Below, piece by piece: positions 10,069 to 21,191 of a stretch of 64,000 bases of DNA. This DNA comes from Antilocapra americana (lineage: Eukaryota; Chordata; Mammalia; Artiodactyla; Antilocapridae), in assembly GCA_007570785.1 (NCBI GenBank), contig ML664152.1, positions 65,072 through 129,071 on the forward strand. The letters run 5' to 3'. The translations under genes and the position numbers were made by a program. Under the pieces are notes generated by a model, which saw nothing but the letters and a program-made list of their open reading frames with translations, did no database searches and was not told where the DNA came from. Numbering within the stretch: position 1 is the stretch's first letter; every line of letters begins with the position of its first letter.

Positions 10069-10135
10069 CCCGAAGTTCAGCCTAGAGGCTCTGGACAACT
10101 GTTGTCAGTTCTCTAATCACATGATATGTGCATAG
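10069..10135 (+). pseudogene. SLC28A1-like final exon with natural stop
   Basis: Acceptor CACCAG at 10063-10068. Joined in phase with block F it reads SPKFSLEALDNCCQFSNHMI then CA and TAG at 10133-10135, matching the C-terminal end of CNT1. Confidence 0.86.
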
Positions 10136-10859
10136 TGGTGACAGAACGTCTCTGTGTCTTCTGGGAGTTATTCTCTCCCAGGAAGCAGCTGCTGCCAACA
10201 TTCTCTCTCCAGGCACCCCTATCCTGTAGGAAGCCACAGGGCTTAGACCACCACAAATCAAGAAGGGTGACCTGGGACTGGGTGGAATGAGGGGTGGCCC
10301 TCAGCCCTCACCTCCTTTCTGCTCTCGCATTTCCTCCCTTCTCAGATGTGAATGCTCAGGATCACCTGTGCCTCCTCTGTCTTCTCTGTCCACCCTGCCC
10401 TGGGTCTTCCCTGTTTGCCTACCCCTTCTGCTCTGGGGTCCTCAGCTCTGGCATTTCACTGGCCTTCTTCTCTTCTCCTGTCTGGGCACAGGAATCTCGC
10501 TGTGGCTTAACCCCTGCCACATGGCTTCTCCTGGAGATGCTTTCCACCACTTTCATAGACTCCCCTACTGCCCACCCACACAGCACTTTCCAGACTGGTG
10601 ACCTGTGTAGCACTGTCTTCCAAGGTATGCAGAGGTTTCCATGATCCACTAGGTTTGGGAAACACTGGGCTAAATAAAGTTAGGATTTTATTGTTTTGTT
10701 TGTTTTTCTCACTGTGGACTTGTCAGAGCTTGATATGGATATAATAGGAGAGAATCTTTTTGATGGAAGTATCTTTTAGTTGAGGATCCGATGGGAAACA
10801 ATCTGGGAAATACTGGTTGATGTTCCGACTGCTTTACTCTACATAACTGTCACCTTTGT
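10136..10859. other. 3' flank of the SLC28A1-like pseudogene, candidate relic poly(A) signal
   Basis: No repeat recognised. AATAAA at 10673-10678, about 540 bases after the stop, could be the ancestral polyadenylation signal, but a six-base motif in AT-rich DNA is weak evidence. Confidence 0.35.
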
Positions 10860-11095
10860 AGATGTTTACCTAGCACTATGTGTCAGTGTGCTGTTCCCAG
10901 TGCTTCATACTCTCTAACTCAATCCTTACCACAGCACTGTGAGGCAAGCACTGTTGTCATCCCTAGTTGAGGGACGAGAGTTCAAAGAAGTTGAGTAACT
11001 TGCCTGAAGTGGCACAGCTGGGGAAATGAAGAGGCAGGACTTAATCCCTAGCCATCCAGTTCCACCAGCTATAGTGTCTGGTCTCTCCACTGAGC
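10860..11095 (-). mobile_element. MIR SINE, minus strand
   Basis: The plus strand shows the reversed MIR order: GCTTCATACTCTCTAACTCA, CCTTACCACAGCACTGTGAG, AAAGAAGTTGAGTAACTTGC and GGCACAGCTGGGGAAATGAA. Confidence 0.85.
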
Positions 11096-11815
11096 TGCTA
11101 AGAGCTTAGTTGTGTGACTTGCCCTACACCCTCTGTTTGCCTCTTCTCCCCAGCACCATCCCTCTGCTCCAGCAGGTCAGGCATCTGCTGTGTTTTCTGT
11201 GCCTCTGAGCCTTTATTTTGGGAGTTCTTGTCACCCAGCATGTCCTGCCCTATGCTCCGTGCACTCTGTCCACATTTCCCTAGCAGCTTTGGCTGCTAGG
11301 GCCTGCAGGGTGCTTGTGCCCCCCATTGGTAATGAGGAACCTGACCCCTCACCCACCTCTGTTGTATAAGGCTCCCCAGCTGGGGTCTGAGGCAGAGGTC
11401 CAGCTGGTCAACAATTACCCTGCTCTGTCAAGGACCTAGGCCCTACTGGACACTGGTCTTACTCCTTGTGACACCCACCGGCTGGTCCTGTGTCCCTTCT
11501 GTAGGGCCTGTGTCCTTGCCCTTAGCTCTGCACAGCAGTCAGTGGCCTGACTCCCATGCCCCAAGGCAAGGCCCTCTCCTGCTCCCTGCAACCCCAACTT
11601 CCCTTGATCTGTCACAGGAGGCCTGCCTGTCTGGACGTCACAGCTCTCTCTTATTATCTGGGTGCCACCCCCCTCTCCAACCTCCTTTCCTGGACCACCT
11701 GTACACACATCACCTGGCCAGTTACATTCCTGGGAGGACTGTTGACCCCTCAGTGACAGGACTCAGATGTTTCTATGTCCTCATGGTGCTCAGCACAATG
11801 CTGGGCCTATAAAAA
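11096..11815. other. Unique-looking GC-moderate sequence, nothing recognised
   Basis: Open frames on both strands (about 90-115 codons) show no family resemblance and no consistent conservation signal that can be judged from one sequence. Confidence 0.35.
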
Positions 11816-11819
11816 GTGG

Positions 11820-12050
11820 GTGTTTCCCAGGTGGCACTAGTGGTAAAGAACCCGCCTACCAATGCAGGAGACTTAAAGATACACAAGTTCAATCCCTGGG
11901 TTGGGAAAATCCTCCTGGAGGAGGGCATGGCAACTCAACTCACTCCAGTATTCTTGCCTGGAGAATCCCATGGACAGAGGAGCCTGGCAGGCTACAGTCC
12001 ATGGGGTCACCAAGAGTTGGACATGACTGAACCGACTTAGCACACAGTGA
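11820..12050 (+). mobile_element. Bov-tA SINE
   Basis: GTTTCCCAGGTGGCACTAGT, GTAAAGAACCCGCCTACCAA, GGGCATGGCAACTCAACTCA and AGAGTTGGACATGACTGAAC. A short internal insertion separates the B box from the usual position. Confidence 0.88.
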
Positions 12051-12344
12051 GCACATATTGTGAAAGGTGTTAAATGAGTATTTATGGAATGAAATTCACC
12101 TTCTGTCAGAGGCACTAGCATGCATGCTGTGCTATACCTGTATAGACTGGTTCGAGCTCAAGAGCTTTTCTGACCCAGGGGACCCCTTGGTCATCTGAGC
12201 TGCAAACTCTTACCCTCTCCTCTACCCACCATGGTCCTTCTTCCCCTTCTTGCACCTGCAGGAGCTGGGAGGCCCTTGAAGGTGGGACTGCAAAAATACA
12301 CTGCTTAGAGAGGAGGTGCCTGTGCTGGTACCAGCTGCCTGTGC

Positions 12345-12842
12345 CTCAATCAATTCAGTGCAGCCACTCAGTCGTGTCCTACCATTTGTGACACTATGGA
12401 CTGCAGCACGCCAGTGTTCCCTGTCCATCACCAACTCCCAGAGCTTACTCAAACTCATGTCTATTGAGTTGGTGATGCCACCTAACCATTTCATCCTCTG
12501 TTCTCCCCTTCTCCTCCTACCTTCAATCTTTCCCAGCATCAGGATCTTTCCCATTGAGTCAGTTCTTCGCATCAGGTGGCCAAAGAATTGGAGTTTCAGT
12601 TTCAGCATCAGTCCTTCCAAGGAATATTCAGGACTCATTTCCTTTAGGATCGACTGGTTGGATCTCCTTGCAGTCCATGGGACTCTCAAGAGTCTTCTCC
12701 AACATCACAGATCAAAAGCGTCAATTCTTCAGTGCTCAACATTCTTCACCATCAAACTCTCACATCCTTACATGACTACTGGGAAAACCATAGCCTTGAC
12801 TAGACAGACTTTTGTTGGCAAAGTAACGTCTCTGCTTTTTAG
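12345..12842 (-). mobile_element. BovB (RTE) LINE 3' part, minus strand
   Basis: The reverse strand (frame at 12222-12689) begins [20 protein letters not shown] and continues through a [19 protein letters not shown] segment and [14 protein letters not shown], the C-terminal end of the BovB reverse transcriptase ORF. It then runs into the short BovB 3' end. The coding remnant lacks the polymerase core and the copy is 5'-truncated, as usual. Confidence 0.92.
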
Positions 12843-13046
12843 TGCCTGTGCTTAATTGCACCCTAAGCAGCAGCTTCTGGGTCAGGATTGGCCTGGATGC
12901 CTCCACTTAACCCATCCACAGTCATAACAGGCATTGCTAATCAATCACAGCATTCCTTGCACTGAATCCAAAAAGGGATTCAGAATCTGGATGAGCTCAG
13001 TACTGGATGAGCCCACCACCAAGTGATTTGAGGTGCCTTTACCAGA

Positions 13047-13278
13047 CCCTAGACTTCGCTAGTGGCTCAGATGGTAAAGCATCTGTCTACAATGTGGGAG
13101 ACATGGGTTCAGTCCCTCAGTTAGGAAGATCTCCTGGAGAAGGAAATGGCAACCCACTCCAATATTCTTGCCTGGAAAGTCCCATGGACAGAGGAGCCTG
13201 GTAGGCTACAGTCACTCTGTGGGGTCACAAAGAGTTGGACACGACTGAACAACTTCACTTTCTTTCACTTTACCAGAC
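13047..13278 (+). mobile_element. Bov-tA SINE
   Basis: GACTTCGCTAGTGGCTCAGA, GGTAAAGCATCTGTCTACAA, GGAAATGGCAACCCACTCCA and AGAGTTGGACACGACTGAAC. Confidence 0.9.
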
Positions 13279-13356
13279 CCCAAGGACCCAAACTGATTTT
13301 GTGTCACTGGCCTGAAAAAGTCTCAAGCTTTGTGAAACACTCTAGAAATCAATGAG

Positions 13357-13444
13357 GACAGGGTGTCTAAGTGGTTAAGGCCGAGGGGTTAAGTTGCTTG
13401 TTCATTGTGCTCTACATGCATGAGTTCAAATCCCACCTTCATCA
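13357..13444 (+). pseudogene. tRNA-Ser pseudogene (type II arm, GCT-like)
   Basis: 88 bases with tRNA-Ser layout: GACAGGGTGTCTAAGTGGTT (A box region), TTCATTGTGCTCTACATGCA (long variable arm) and GAGTTCAAATCCCACCTTC (T arm and 3' acceptor strand). The A box has a TCTAAGTGG form instead of GCCGAGTGG, and the anticodon stem is disrupted around GGTTAAGTTGCTTG. It is unlikely to fold or be transcribed as a tRNA. The nearest functional relative appears to be tRNA-Ser(GCT). It is not one of the Bov-tA or CHR heads, which derive from a different tRNA. Confidence 0.75.
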
Positions 13445-13455
13445 GATGTGTGCTT

Positions 13456-13655
13456 TGGGGCTTCCCTGGTGACTCGGATGGTAAAGAACCTGTCTGCAAC
13501 TCAGGAGACCTGGGTTCAATCCCTGGGTCAGGAAGATCCCCTGGAGGAGGAAATAGCAACCCACTCCAGTATTCTTGCCTTGGAAATCCCATGGACAGAG
13601 GCTATAGTCCACCGCATCGAAAAGAGCCAGAGATGGCTGAGCGAGTTAAAGCAGA
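13456..13655 (+). mobile_element. Bov-tA SINE
   Basis: Starts GGGGCTTCCCTGGTGACTCG only 11 bases after the tRNA-Ser relic and keeps GGAGACCTGGGTTCAATCCC and CCACTCCAGTATTCTTGCCT. The 3' end is scrambled. Confidence 0.9.
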
Positions 13656-13765
13656 GAGGGATCCTTGCAAGGAATGAATCCTGTGAAAGTCTTTTGTCCA
13701 CTCCAGGTTTGTATATTGCTTGTTTATTCAGTCAAGGAATGTGTATTGAGTATCTAAGATCTTAC

Positions 13766-14132
13766 TTGGCCTGATTGGGCTACCATAACAAAGTACTGCA
13801 GACTGCACAGCTTAAACAACAGAAATTTATTTTGTCACAGTTTTGGAGGCTAGAAGTCTAAGGTTAGGGTGTCTGCATGATTGGCTTCTGGTGAGGTCTC
13901 TTTTCTGATTTATAGACACCACCCTCTCACTGTGTCCTCATACAGCAAAGAGAGACAGCAGCTCCCTGGTTTCTTTTAATAAGGCCCTAATCCAACCCAT
14001 CATGGGAACACCACTCTCAATACTCCATGTAAACCTGGCTTACTTGCAAAGGTTCCCATCTCCAAACACTGTCACACTGGGGGTTAAGGCTCCAACATAG
14101 AAATCTAAGGGCACACAGTTCAGTTTGTTACA
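13766..14132 (-). mobile_element. MLT1-type MaLR LTR, minus strand
   Basis: The plus strand reads GGCTACCATAACAAAGTACT, TTAAACAACAGAAATTTATT, CACAGTTTTGGAGGCTAGAA, CTTTTAATAAGGCCCTAATC and ATCTCCAAACACTGTCACAC. This is the reversed order of an MLT1 LTR, an old non-autonomous ERVL-related element. LTR only, no internal region. Confidence 0.75.
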
Positions 14133-14726
14133 CTACTATGTGCTGAACTGTGAGCTAGGTAGGGGGACAGCAGTGAATCAGGCTGTGTAATGAGCTACAG
14201 AGCTCGAAACTTCCTGTAAGAAGAGGATCCACTGGGAAGAGAAGCCCCAGCAGAGGCTGGGTGGAGATGGTTTCTGTAGAGGATTCCATGAGAGGAGGGA
14301 AGGGGAAAGTGACTCCAGTGGGGCTGGTGTGGTGGGTACACAAACGTGGCATGGCCAATGGCATTTTTTAAGGTTCTTAGTATATTATAAAGTGAAAATC
14401 ATGCCAGAATAGGATTATACAAATTGCCACTTAATTTTTTACATATTTTAACACAATACACTGTAGTATCAGGTTATCTGCAAGATAATGATAGAATTCT
14501 TTTCTTCTCCCAACTAAAGCCCAGGTCAATAATTAAAAAAAAACAAACATTTCTATTTATACCAAATATTTGAAAGCACTGAATCCTAGTCACTAGACCA
14601 CCAGGGATGTATCAAATATTTGAACGTGCTTGTGTGTTTTTACATAAATTAGATTTCTTGAAATATGCAGGTTTTGTGTTCTTCTGTACTTGGTGTGATA
14701 GCAATATACACCCAGGAAATATTTAT
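14133..14726. other. Unassigned AT-rich sequence
   Basis: No clear element. A fragment AGTCACTAGACCACCAGGGA at 14590-14609 looks like a short reversed CHR SINE head. Confidence 0.35.
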
Positions 14727-14835
14727 ATATTTTTTAATTTATTTTATTGAAGTATAATTAATTTGCAATGTTGCGTCAGTTTCCCATGTATAGCAAAGTG
14801 ATTCAGTTATATATATATATATATACACACATATG

Positions 14836-14868
<33 letters not shown>

Positions 14869-15249
14869 TTTGCATCTGCTAGTCCCAGACTCCCAATCCA
14901 TCCCTTCCCTATTCCTCTTCCCCCTTGGCAACCACCAGTGTTCTCTATGGCTGTGAGTCGGTTTCTGTTTCATAGATAAGTTCATTTGTGTCATATTTTA
15001 GATTTCATATATAACTGATATCATGTGGTATGTGTCATTTTCTTTCTGACTTACTTTGCTGAGTATAATTTCTAGGTCTATCCATGTTGCTGCAAGTGAC
15101 ATTAGTTGTTTTTTATGGGTGAGCAGTATTCTATCATAAGTGTGTGTGTGTGTGTGTGTGTCTGTATGCTACATTTTCTTTATCCACTAAACTGCTGATG
15201 TAAATTTAGGTTGTTTCCATGTCTTGGCTATTATAAATAGTGCTGCTAT
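14727..15249 (-). mobile_element. Older L1 3' end, minus strand (first half)
   Basis: TTTATTTTATTGAAGTATAA, CAGTTTCCCATGTATAGCAA, GTCTATCCATGTTGCTGCAA and CCATGTCTTGGCTATTATAA are the 3' UTR and 3' ORF2 end of an artiodactyl or mammalian L1 in reverse. It is interrupted at 15250 by a Bov-tA and resumes at 15458. Confidence 0.85.
14807..14867 (+). repeat. Compound (AT)n(AC)n(GT)n microsatellite within L1
   Basis: An alternating purine-pyrimidine run in the L1 3' UTR. A second, shorter (GT)n is at 15139-15161. Confidence 0.95.
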
Positions 15250-15457
15250 TAGATAGGTGGTTCAGACAGTAAAGAATCCGTCTGCAAAGCAGGAGATACA
15301 GGTTCAATCACTGGGTTGGGAAGATCCCCTGGAAAAGGGAATGGCTACCCACTCCAGTATTCTTGCCCGGGGAATTCCACCACGGACAGAGGAACCTGGT
15401 GGGCTACAGTCCATGGGGTTTCAAAGAGTTGGGGACAACTAAACAACTAACACTTTC
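15250..15457 (+). mobile_element. Bov-tA SINE inserted in L1
   Basis: TAGGTGGTTCAGACAGTAAA, GGTTGGGAAGATCCCCTGGA and GGGCTACAGTCCATGGGGTT. It splits an L1 whose sequence is collinear on both sides. Confidence 0.9.
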
Positions 15458-15796
15458 ATGATCATAGCAGGTACGTGTATCTTTTCTATTATAGTTTTGT
15501 CTGGGTATATAGGGTCAGATGGTAGCTCTATTCTTAGTGTTTTGTTTTTTGTTTTAGTTTTTTCGTGGAACCTCCATACTGTTTTCCATAGCAGTTGCAC
15601 CAATTTATATCCCCACCAACAATGGAAAAGGGTTCCCTTTTCTCCAGACCCTCTCCAGAATTTGCCATTTGTAGGCTTCTTAATGATGGCCGATCTGACT
15701 GGTGCATAGTGGTACTTTATTGTAGTTTTGATTTGCATTTCTCTTAACATTTAGAGATTGGGTGTCTTTTCATGTGCCTGTGGGCCATCTGTATTT
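15458..15796 (-). mobile_element. Older L1 ORF2 3' segment, minus strand (second half)
   Basis: The reverse strand encodes remnants of the ORF2 C-terminus, for example [20 protein letters not shown] and [20 protein letters not shown] (frame at 15439-15750). These are the same protein segments as in the younger L1 at 27,200-27,390. Stops and frameshifts interrupt it. Confidence 0.9.
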
Positions 15797-17092
15797 ATCA
15801 TTTTAAATTCAGCTCTTGTGCCATGGCCTGGTCAGGGACTCCTCTTAGTCACATGACTATCTGAATGACTGCATTTGGAGAGAGCAGTAAGAGTCAACAT
15901 CTGAAGCCCTTTCAGGATTTGAGGCTCCTGCCCCCCTCCTGCTGCTCCCTGCATGTGCCTGACCATGAGTGAAAGAAATTGAAAGGGCTTTGCTCATAGA
16001 AAGGCCTGGATGCCCAGAGCATGATAAGAGCAGGCCTTTCCCAGGCGGGGCTGGCTGTGGCTGCCCATGGAGCTGACAGAAGATAGGAGTTTACCACAGC
16101 CAGGCTTAGAGCAGCAGAGAGTGCTGCCCATGGGGGAACCACAAAGGGACTCCTGCCTTTAGAGAGAGGCAGTGAGAACAGCATGCCTGGTAGGGAAGGT
16201 CACTGCCACAGGGTTTGGGAATGGGGCCTGGACAGCTGCCCATTGTGGAGATGTCCAGGCCTCATTCACATCTGGGATCAAGGTGCAAATGCAGGGAGGG
16301 TAAGAATAAGGGGGCAGCCTGGAACACCAGAGGCTGCATGAGGCCACACGCAATGGGGTCCACTCTGTGCTGGAGACCATTTTCTGCCCCCCCCATTTTG
16401 TCCTGGACTAATCCCTGTATAAAGGGCAATATAAGTGAATTACTGGGAAAATAATAATAATAAAGGCATCTTTATTATTCAATTCAATGAACATAAGATT
16501 ACTCTGTCAACGTGCTATGCAGTTTTTGAATGTCACTTTAGTAACATCTATATGTATGTTACTGCAGACCCCAAAGCAGATGTGGACCACATCAATCCAT
16601 GCTGTGAATAAATCTGTCCTATATCATTTTCTGTTCTTAATGAAAACTCTTCAGAGCATTGTCTCCTCAGATAATTTGTCCTGCATTTCAGACTCCCTAA
16701 GGAGAACTGGGGAAAGGCCGTGGTACTCTGGTTGGAATCCATGAAACCTGCCTTTCTTATGATAGTATGCATGCACAATTGGAAGGACCATAGAAGAATT
16801 CCAAACAATGTATGCAAATGCTCCCCACTCAAGCAGTGAAGCATTACCCCCACCTCTTAAGGGTGAACTATGCTTAGTGATGTTCTTCCAAAGGGTACAG
16901 TATGGAAGCAGGGGAACAGGAAAGAAACTTTGCCACAGAGAAGCCTGGTAAACACTTCCTTAGCCAGGTGGTCACAGTTAACCTCTTCAGTGGTAAGTTA
17001 AGTTGAGAACACGTATGCTTGATATGTTGTGTTGAGAAGAGCAATTCACCTCTGTGATGCTCCACCTCAAAGCTCTTAACCCCAGTTTTGTT
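15797..17092. other. Unassigned sequence with no recognised element
   Basis: Unique-looking DNA including a short (AAT)n run at about 16,449-16,462. Open frames of 60-100 codons on both strands show no family resemblance. Confidence 0.4.
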
Positions 17093-17505
17093 CTGTTGCT
17101 AAGTTGTGTTCAGTGCTTTGTGACCCCATGAACTGCAGCATGCCAGGCTTCCTTGTCCTTCACTATCATCCTGAGTTTGCCCAAACTCATGTCCATTGAG
17201 TCAGTGATGCCATCCAACCATCTCATCCTCTGTCGCCCCCTTCTCCATTTGCTTTCTATCTTTCCCAGCATCGGGCTCTTTTCCAGTGAGTCGACTCTTT
17301 GCATCAGGTTGCCAAATATTGGAGCTTCAGCTTAATCATCATTCCTTCCAATGAATATTCAGAGTTGATTTCCTTTAAGATTGGCTAGTTTGATCTTGCT
17401 GTCTAAGGGACCCTCAAGAGTCTTCTCCAGCACTACAATTTGGAAGCATCAATTCTTCAGCACTCAGTCTTCTTTACCATCCAGCTATCATGGTCCAACA
17501 CCAGT
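17093..17505 (-). mobile_element. BovB LINE 3' part, minus strand
   Basis: The reverse strand (17110-17304) reads [20 protein letters not shown] and [20 protein letters not shown], the BovB RT-ORF C-terminal end. Same segment as at 12,345-12,842 and 22,617-22,965. Confidence 0.9.
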
Positions 17506-17675
17506 CTAACCATTAGAAAAACATCAGACAAATTCAAATTGAGACACAGTCTACAGAATATTGATCCTCAGTCCTCAAAAGGCAGGTCAGTTAGAAGCAA
17601 GGAAGCTCTGAGAAACTGTCACAACCTCAAGAAGCCAAAGGGGACATGTGTACTCAATGTGTATCACAGTTGGTT

Positions 17676-18136
17676 GAATTTTGTCCCCCTCAAAAGCTAT
17701 GTCCAAATGTCAGCCCTCAGTACCTATGAATCTTACCTTCATTGGAAAAAAGATTTTGCAGATGTAATTAGGTTAAGGACCTCAAGATGAGATTATCCTA
17801 GATTTAGCGTGAGGCCTAAATTCAATGACTGGGTGTCCTTATAAGAGAAAGGACGGGGGAGTTTGAAGCACACAGGCCCAAAGATGAGCAAAGAAAGTCA
17901 TATAAAATGGCCACAGAGATCAGCATCTTGCTCCAAGATATAGCCCACCCCAAGCCAAGGAGCACCTGGGGCCAGAAGAAGCTGGAAGAGGCAGGAAGTG
18001 TTCTTCCCTAGAGACTTCAGAGGAATGGTACCCTGCACACTTAGGACTTTTTGCTTCCAGAACTCCAGAGAACATATTTCTATTTTCAGCCACTAAATTT
18101 GTGGTGATTTGTTCCAGAAACCCTAAGAAACTTATC
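17676..18136 (+). mobile_element. MLT1-type MaLR LTR
   Basis: Starts GGTTGAATTTTGTCCCCCTC, then TTTTGCAGATGTAATTAGGT, GTGTCCTTATAAGAGAAAGG, GAAGCTGGAAGAGGCAGGAA and CACTAAATTTGTGGTGATTT, the full MLT1 LTR order over about 460 bases. Confidence 0.82.
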
Positions 18137-18387
18137 CAGGTATCTTGCATGGGATCCTGGAGTGGAAAAATTACATTAGGGAAAAACTCATGAAATCCAA
18201 ATATAGTGTGGAGTATAAGTTAAAAACATTAATATTTCTCTACTAGTTGTGATAACAAATCATAATAACAGGGAGAGGAAACTGGATGGAGGGATCTATG
18301 GGATACGTGGGAACTTTATTATTACTACAGCCTTTCTGTAAGTCTAAAACTATTTTAAAATTTAAAAAATTTTAAACTGCATGGGGT

Positions 18388-18703
18388 GGGCTTCCGTGGT
18401 GGCACAGTGGTAAAGAATACACAAACCAGTCCAAGGAACATGAGTTTGATCCCTGGCCTGGGAAGATCCCACATGCCACAGAGCAACTAAGCCCATGTGC
18501 CACAAATACCAAACCAGAACTCTAGAGCCTGGGAGCTGCAGCTATTGAAGCCCCCCTCATCCTAGACCCTGTGCTCTGCAATAAGAGCAGCCACCACAAT
18601 GAGAAACCCTCGCAAATAGAGAGTAGCCCCCTCTTGCTTCAGCCAGAGAAAAGGCCATCCACAAAGCAATGAAGACCCAGCACAGCCAAATAAACAATTG
18701 CAT
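18388..18703 (+). mobile_element. CHR-type SINE, long form with repeated tail
   Basis: Head GGGCTTCCGTGGTGGCACAG and TGAGTTTGATCCCTGGCCTG. The long tail of loosely repeated segments runs AGCAACTAAGCCCATGTGCC, CTCTAGAGCCTGGGAGCTGC, CAATAAGAGCAGCCACCACA, ATGAGAAACCCTCGC and AATAGAGAGTAGCCCCCTC, ending AGCAATGAAGACCCAGCACA. The tail resembles the satellite monomer of array 2 (see findings). Confidence 0.9.
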
Positions 18704-20590
18704 TGGAAAAACTCTACATGGACACAGATTTTTTGTAACTTCTAATTCAGCCCAGGGGTATTTCTGTCCTAGACAATGCTTGTTCCAGCTGGCAACCCAT
18801 CAAAGTAAATCAATGGGCCCCAGTTACTCTTTTTCCATTGATTCATCCTGCTCTCACCTCTGTTGACCCCTCACTTTAATTCAAGCACGTGCCTTCAGCT
18901 GAATATGAGTTAGTCCTGGCCTCTTTACAATCACATGGAGAACATCGTCTGTTTGAAATTACTAATGACTTAGAATTGGTGAGCTCTGAGTGTGGACAGG
19001 ACTCTATATATCATTTTGAAATTGTCTGCCCCTCCCAACTTTTCTGAGAATTTTTATACCCGCAGCATGGATGGTCTCTGTCATCAGAGAGATTTTACAT
19101 TTGAATCACAAGACTCCACCCCCATGACCATTGTAGATTGAATCAGGACTGAACAATTGACTCAAGTGAAGCAAATCTACTGTCATGTCAATGGTCTCTC
19201 AGATTGTGGGGAAAGAGATCAAACTAAAGGAAAAAAAAAAAAAAGAAAGAAACAGAGCTCAGAGCTGAGTCATCAGAGTGGGCATGGCTTGGAGTTGATT
19301 TCGTTTCCACCCCTCCTGCAGCCTCAGTGCTCAAATTTTCCTTGGATGCAATGAGAGCTGAATTCTTTCCCAAATCCCCTCTAACCTGAGATAACCAAGA
19401 AAGTTCCATTTACTTTTCAATCAAGAGGATGCCTCCTAGGAGTACCACATTGTTCAGCTCCTCATTCCGCTTGAAATCAAGTGTTCATCGTCATCTTCTT
19501 GCATACCATCCAAACAAGAATCTTACTACTTCTCCAGGCAACCCATCTCATATTGGACAGCTCCACTTCTTTGAAGGTTCATTTTTATTTTTCCTTTTTG
19601 ATCGCAGTTTTGCCATTCTGGACTACTCAGAACAAGTCCAGTTATGTGTGTGTCTTTATTTCCCCCACCCACCCACCACCAAAGCCAAAGTAATATTTGC
19701 TCACTGTTTTTTTTTTAAATCACATTTTATAGAAACCTTATGTAAATGGTCTACTCTCTCTCCACAAGACTGCCCTCCAACAGCTCAAAGATGGCAACCA
19801 TCCAGTCTCCTTTTCTGAGCTGGGAACCTTGAGTTCTTTCAGTCGTTACTCACATAAGGACATAATAGTCTCAGAAGTTTCCCCAGACTTGATTCACAGT
19901 TGTTCTTCCCTGATGTACAGACATCTCATGAGTCATGAGCAAGTTCAAGATTGAAGCCAGAACACAGGGTGGTAAATAAGATCTCATGGGTGTAACCAAG
20001 AGGATTTGCTGGAGCAAAAGAATGAATATAGCCTTGGTAGGGTGTTTGAAAGAGGCAGAACTCAGGATGAAGGAATGTTAAGAAGCTACATGCTTGCTTC
20101 AAAAATCCTCAAAGCTGGAAGAGTGTGTGTTGAGAGTAAAACACCAGGAGGAATTGTCATGGAGGAAGAGAATGGAAGGAAGTCCTGACCCAAATCACAA
20201 AGGGGACCAGAGCTAGGATATGAATGGAGTGGATGGGACATTCTCTACTGGGACATCTCTTAGGATTCCTACCTACCCTCCATCCAAGGTACAACAAGTT
20301 CCTAACTTGACTGGGAAGTGATTTCCATTCCAGAGGGTCAGGGGAATTGCTGTTTTGAACCAAGTTCTGACAAAGACATGGAATGGTAACATGGGAGTAA
20401 TGTCCCACAGAGATTTTGTGAGTGGAAGCAAAGGAGAAGCTGGCATAGCCAGGCACTGATTCCACACTTGAAAATACAGTCATTCAGGAAGAAGTCAAAA
20501 TGGAATGCTGGTTCTGCTGTAGTAAAATATCCCAATGAGAAAAGGAAGGCAGAGGGGACAAAAGAAATCATCATGGCTATAAATAAATAT
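18704..20590. other. Unassigned sequence with no recognised element
   Basis: Contains an A-rich run at 19,230-19,250 but no element or exon that can be supported. Frames at 19,429-19,818 and 20,157-20,655 are open for 100-130 codons with no family resemblance. Confidence 0.4.
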
Positions 20591-20594
20591 TTGG

Positions 20595-20692
20595 GCAAAC
20601 TATGGGAGATGGTGAGGAACATGGAGGCCTGGCGTGCTGCAGTCCATGGGGTCACAAAAAGTCAGGCAATACTTGGGGACTGAACAGCAGCA
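20595..20692 (+). mobile_element. BovB LINE 3' fragment, plus strand
   Basis: Encodes [20 protein letters not shown], the last residues of the BovB ORF, followed by GGGGACTGAACAGCAGCAAC, its 3' end. Confidence 0.8.
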
Positions 20693-20699
20693 ACATAAA

Positions 20700-21191
20700 T
20701 AAATATCAGGAACCTGGCTTACAAGAATTTAAAAATAATGGTCACCAAAATCTGACCAAAGAATACATGATCCAGTGTTTTAAAGATGGCCTACCTGCAG
20801 TCTGTAGCTTCCTGACCACTGCCTTAGATAAAGGGATACACCCTCCATGTCCCTGAAACATTTCACAATTTTTCTCCAAGCCTGCTGGAGCACAGATTTG
20901 AAGGTGAGCCCCCTTAGATCATGGAGCCAAAAGCAACAATCCAGGAGTGGGGCAGCCACAAGTTAGAAGGAGCCTGAGCCCCACAGGTCTTTGTAGAGCA
21001 AGATTGCCATTACAGGGCAAACTTTATGTGAGTGAAGAAGAATACGTATGTTGTACATGTCTTATTTGAGGTCTCTGTCATATATGCCCTGCCACTGGAC
21101 AAGAAGAGCAAGACAGGCAGGCAGAAAGAGCAGCTTTGCCTTTTCCCTGTGGGGATCTTGATGAAAAAAATGGGAACCAAGACCCAATGGA
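20700..21191. other. Unassigned sequence, nothing recognised
   Basis: No element identified by eye. Confidence 0.35.

Larger units (their letters stand above)
2938..10135 (+). pseudogene. SLC28A1-like: SLC28A1-like concentrative nucleoside transporter, 3' half, unprocessed pseudogene
   Basis: Seven blocks (2938-3068, 4523-4690, 4808-5005, 8399-8480, 9432-9530, 9669-9780, 10069-10135) translate in order into the C-terminal half of a CNT family sodium-coupled nucleoside transporter, a plasma-membrane protein that imports nucleosides. The blocks are separated by intron-like DNA and most keep AG/GT borders, so this is a gene-duplication remnant, not a processed copy. Recognisable segments are [22 protein letters not shown], an EDC-x-VV-x-ELLG segment, ILTTFALCGF, CTGACVSLVN and the C-terminal EALDNCC. 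The C-terminal portion fits CNT1 (SLC28A1) better than CNT2 as I remember them. In-frame stops lie at 4649-4651 (Trp to TAG), 4976-4978 (Trp to TGA) and 9449-9451 (probably Arg to TGA). Two splice junctions are also damaged. A rare alternative is assembly error at several sites, which is unlikely. Upstream exons are not in the window. Confidence 0.87.

Noticed and set aside
10673..10678. AATAAA as the definite SLC28A1 poly(A) signal
   Set aside because: Position is plausible but a six-base motif in AT-rich DNA is not enough, and the gene is decayed.
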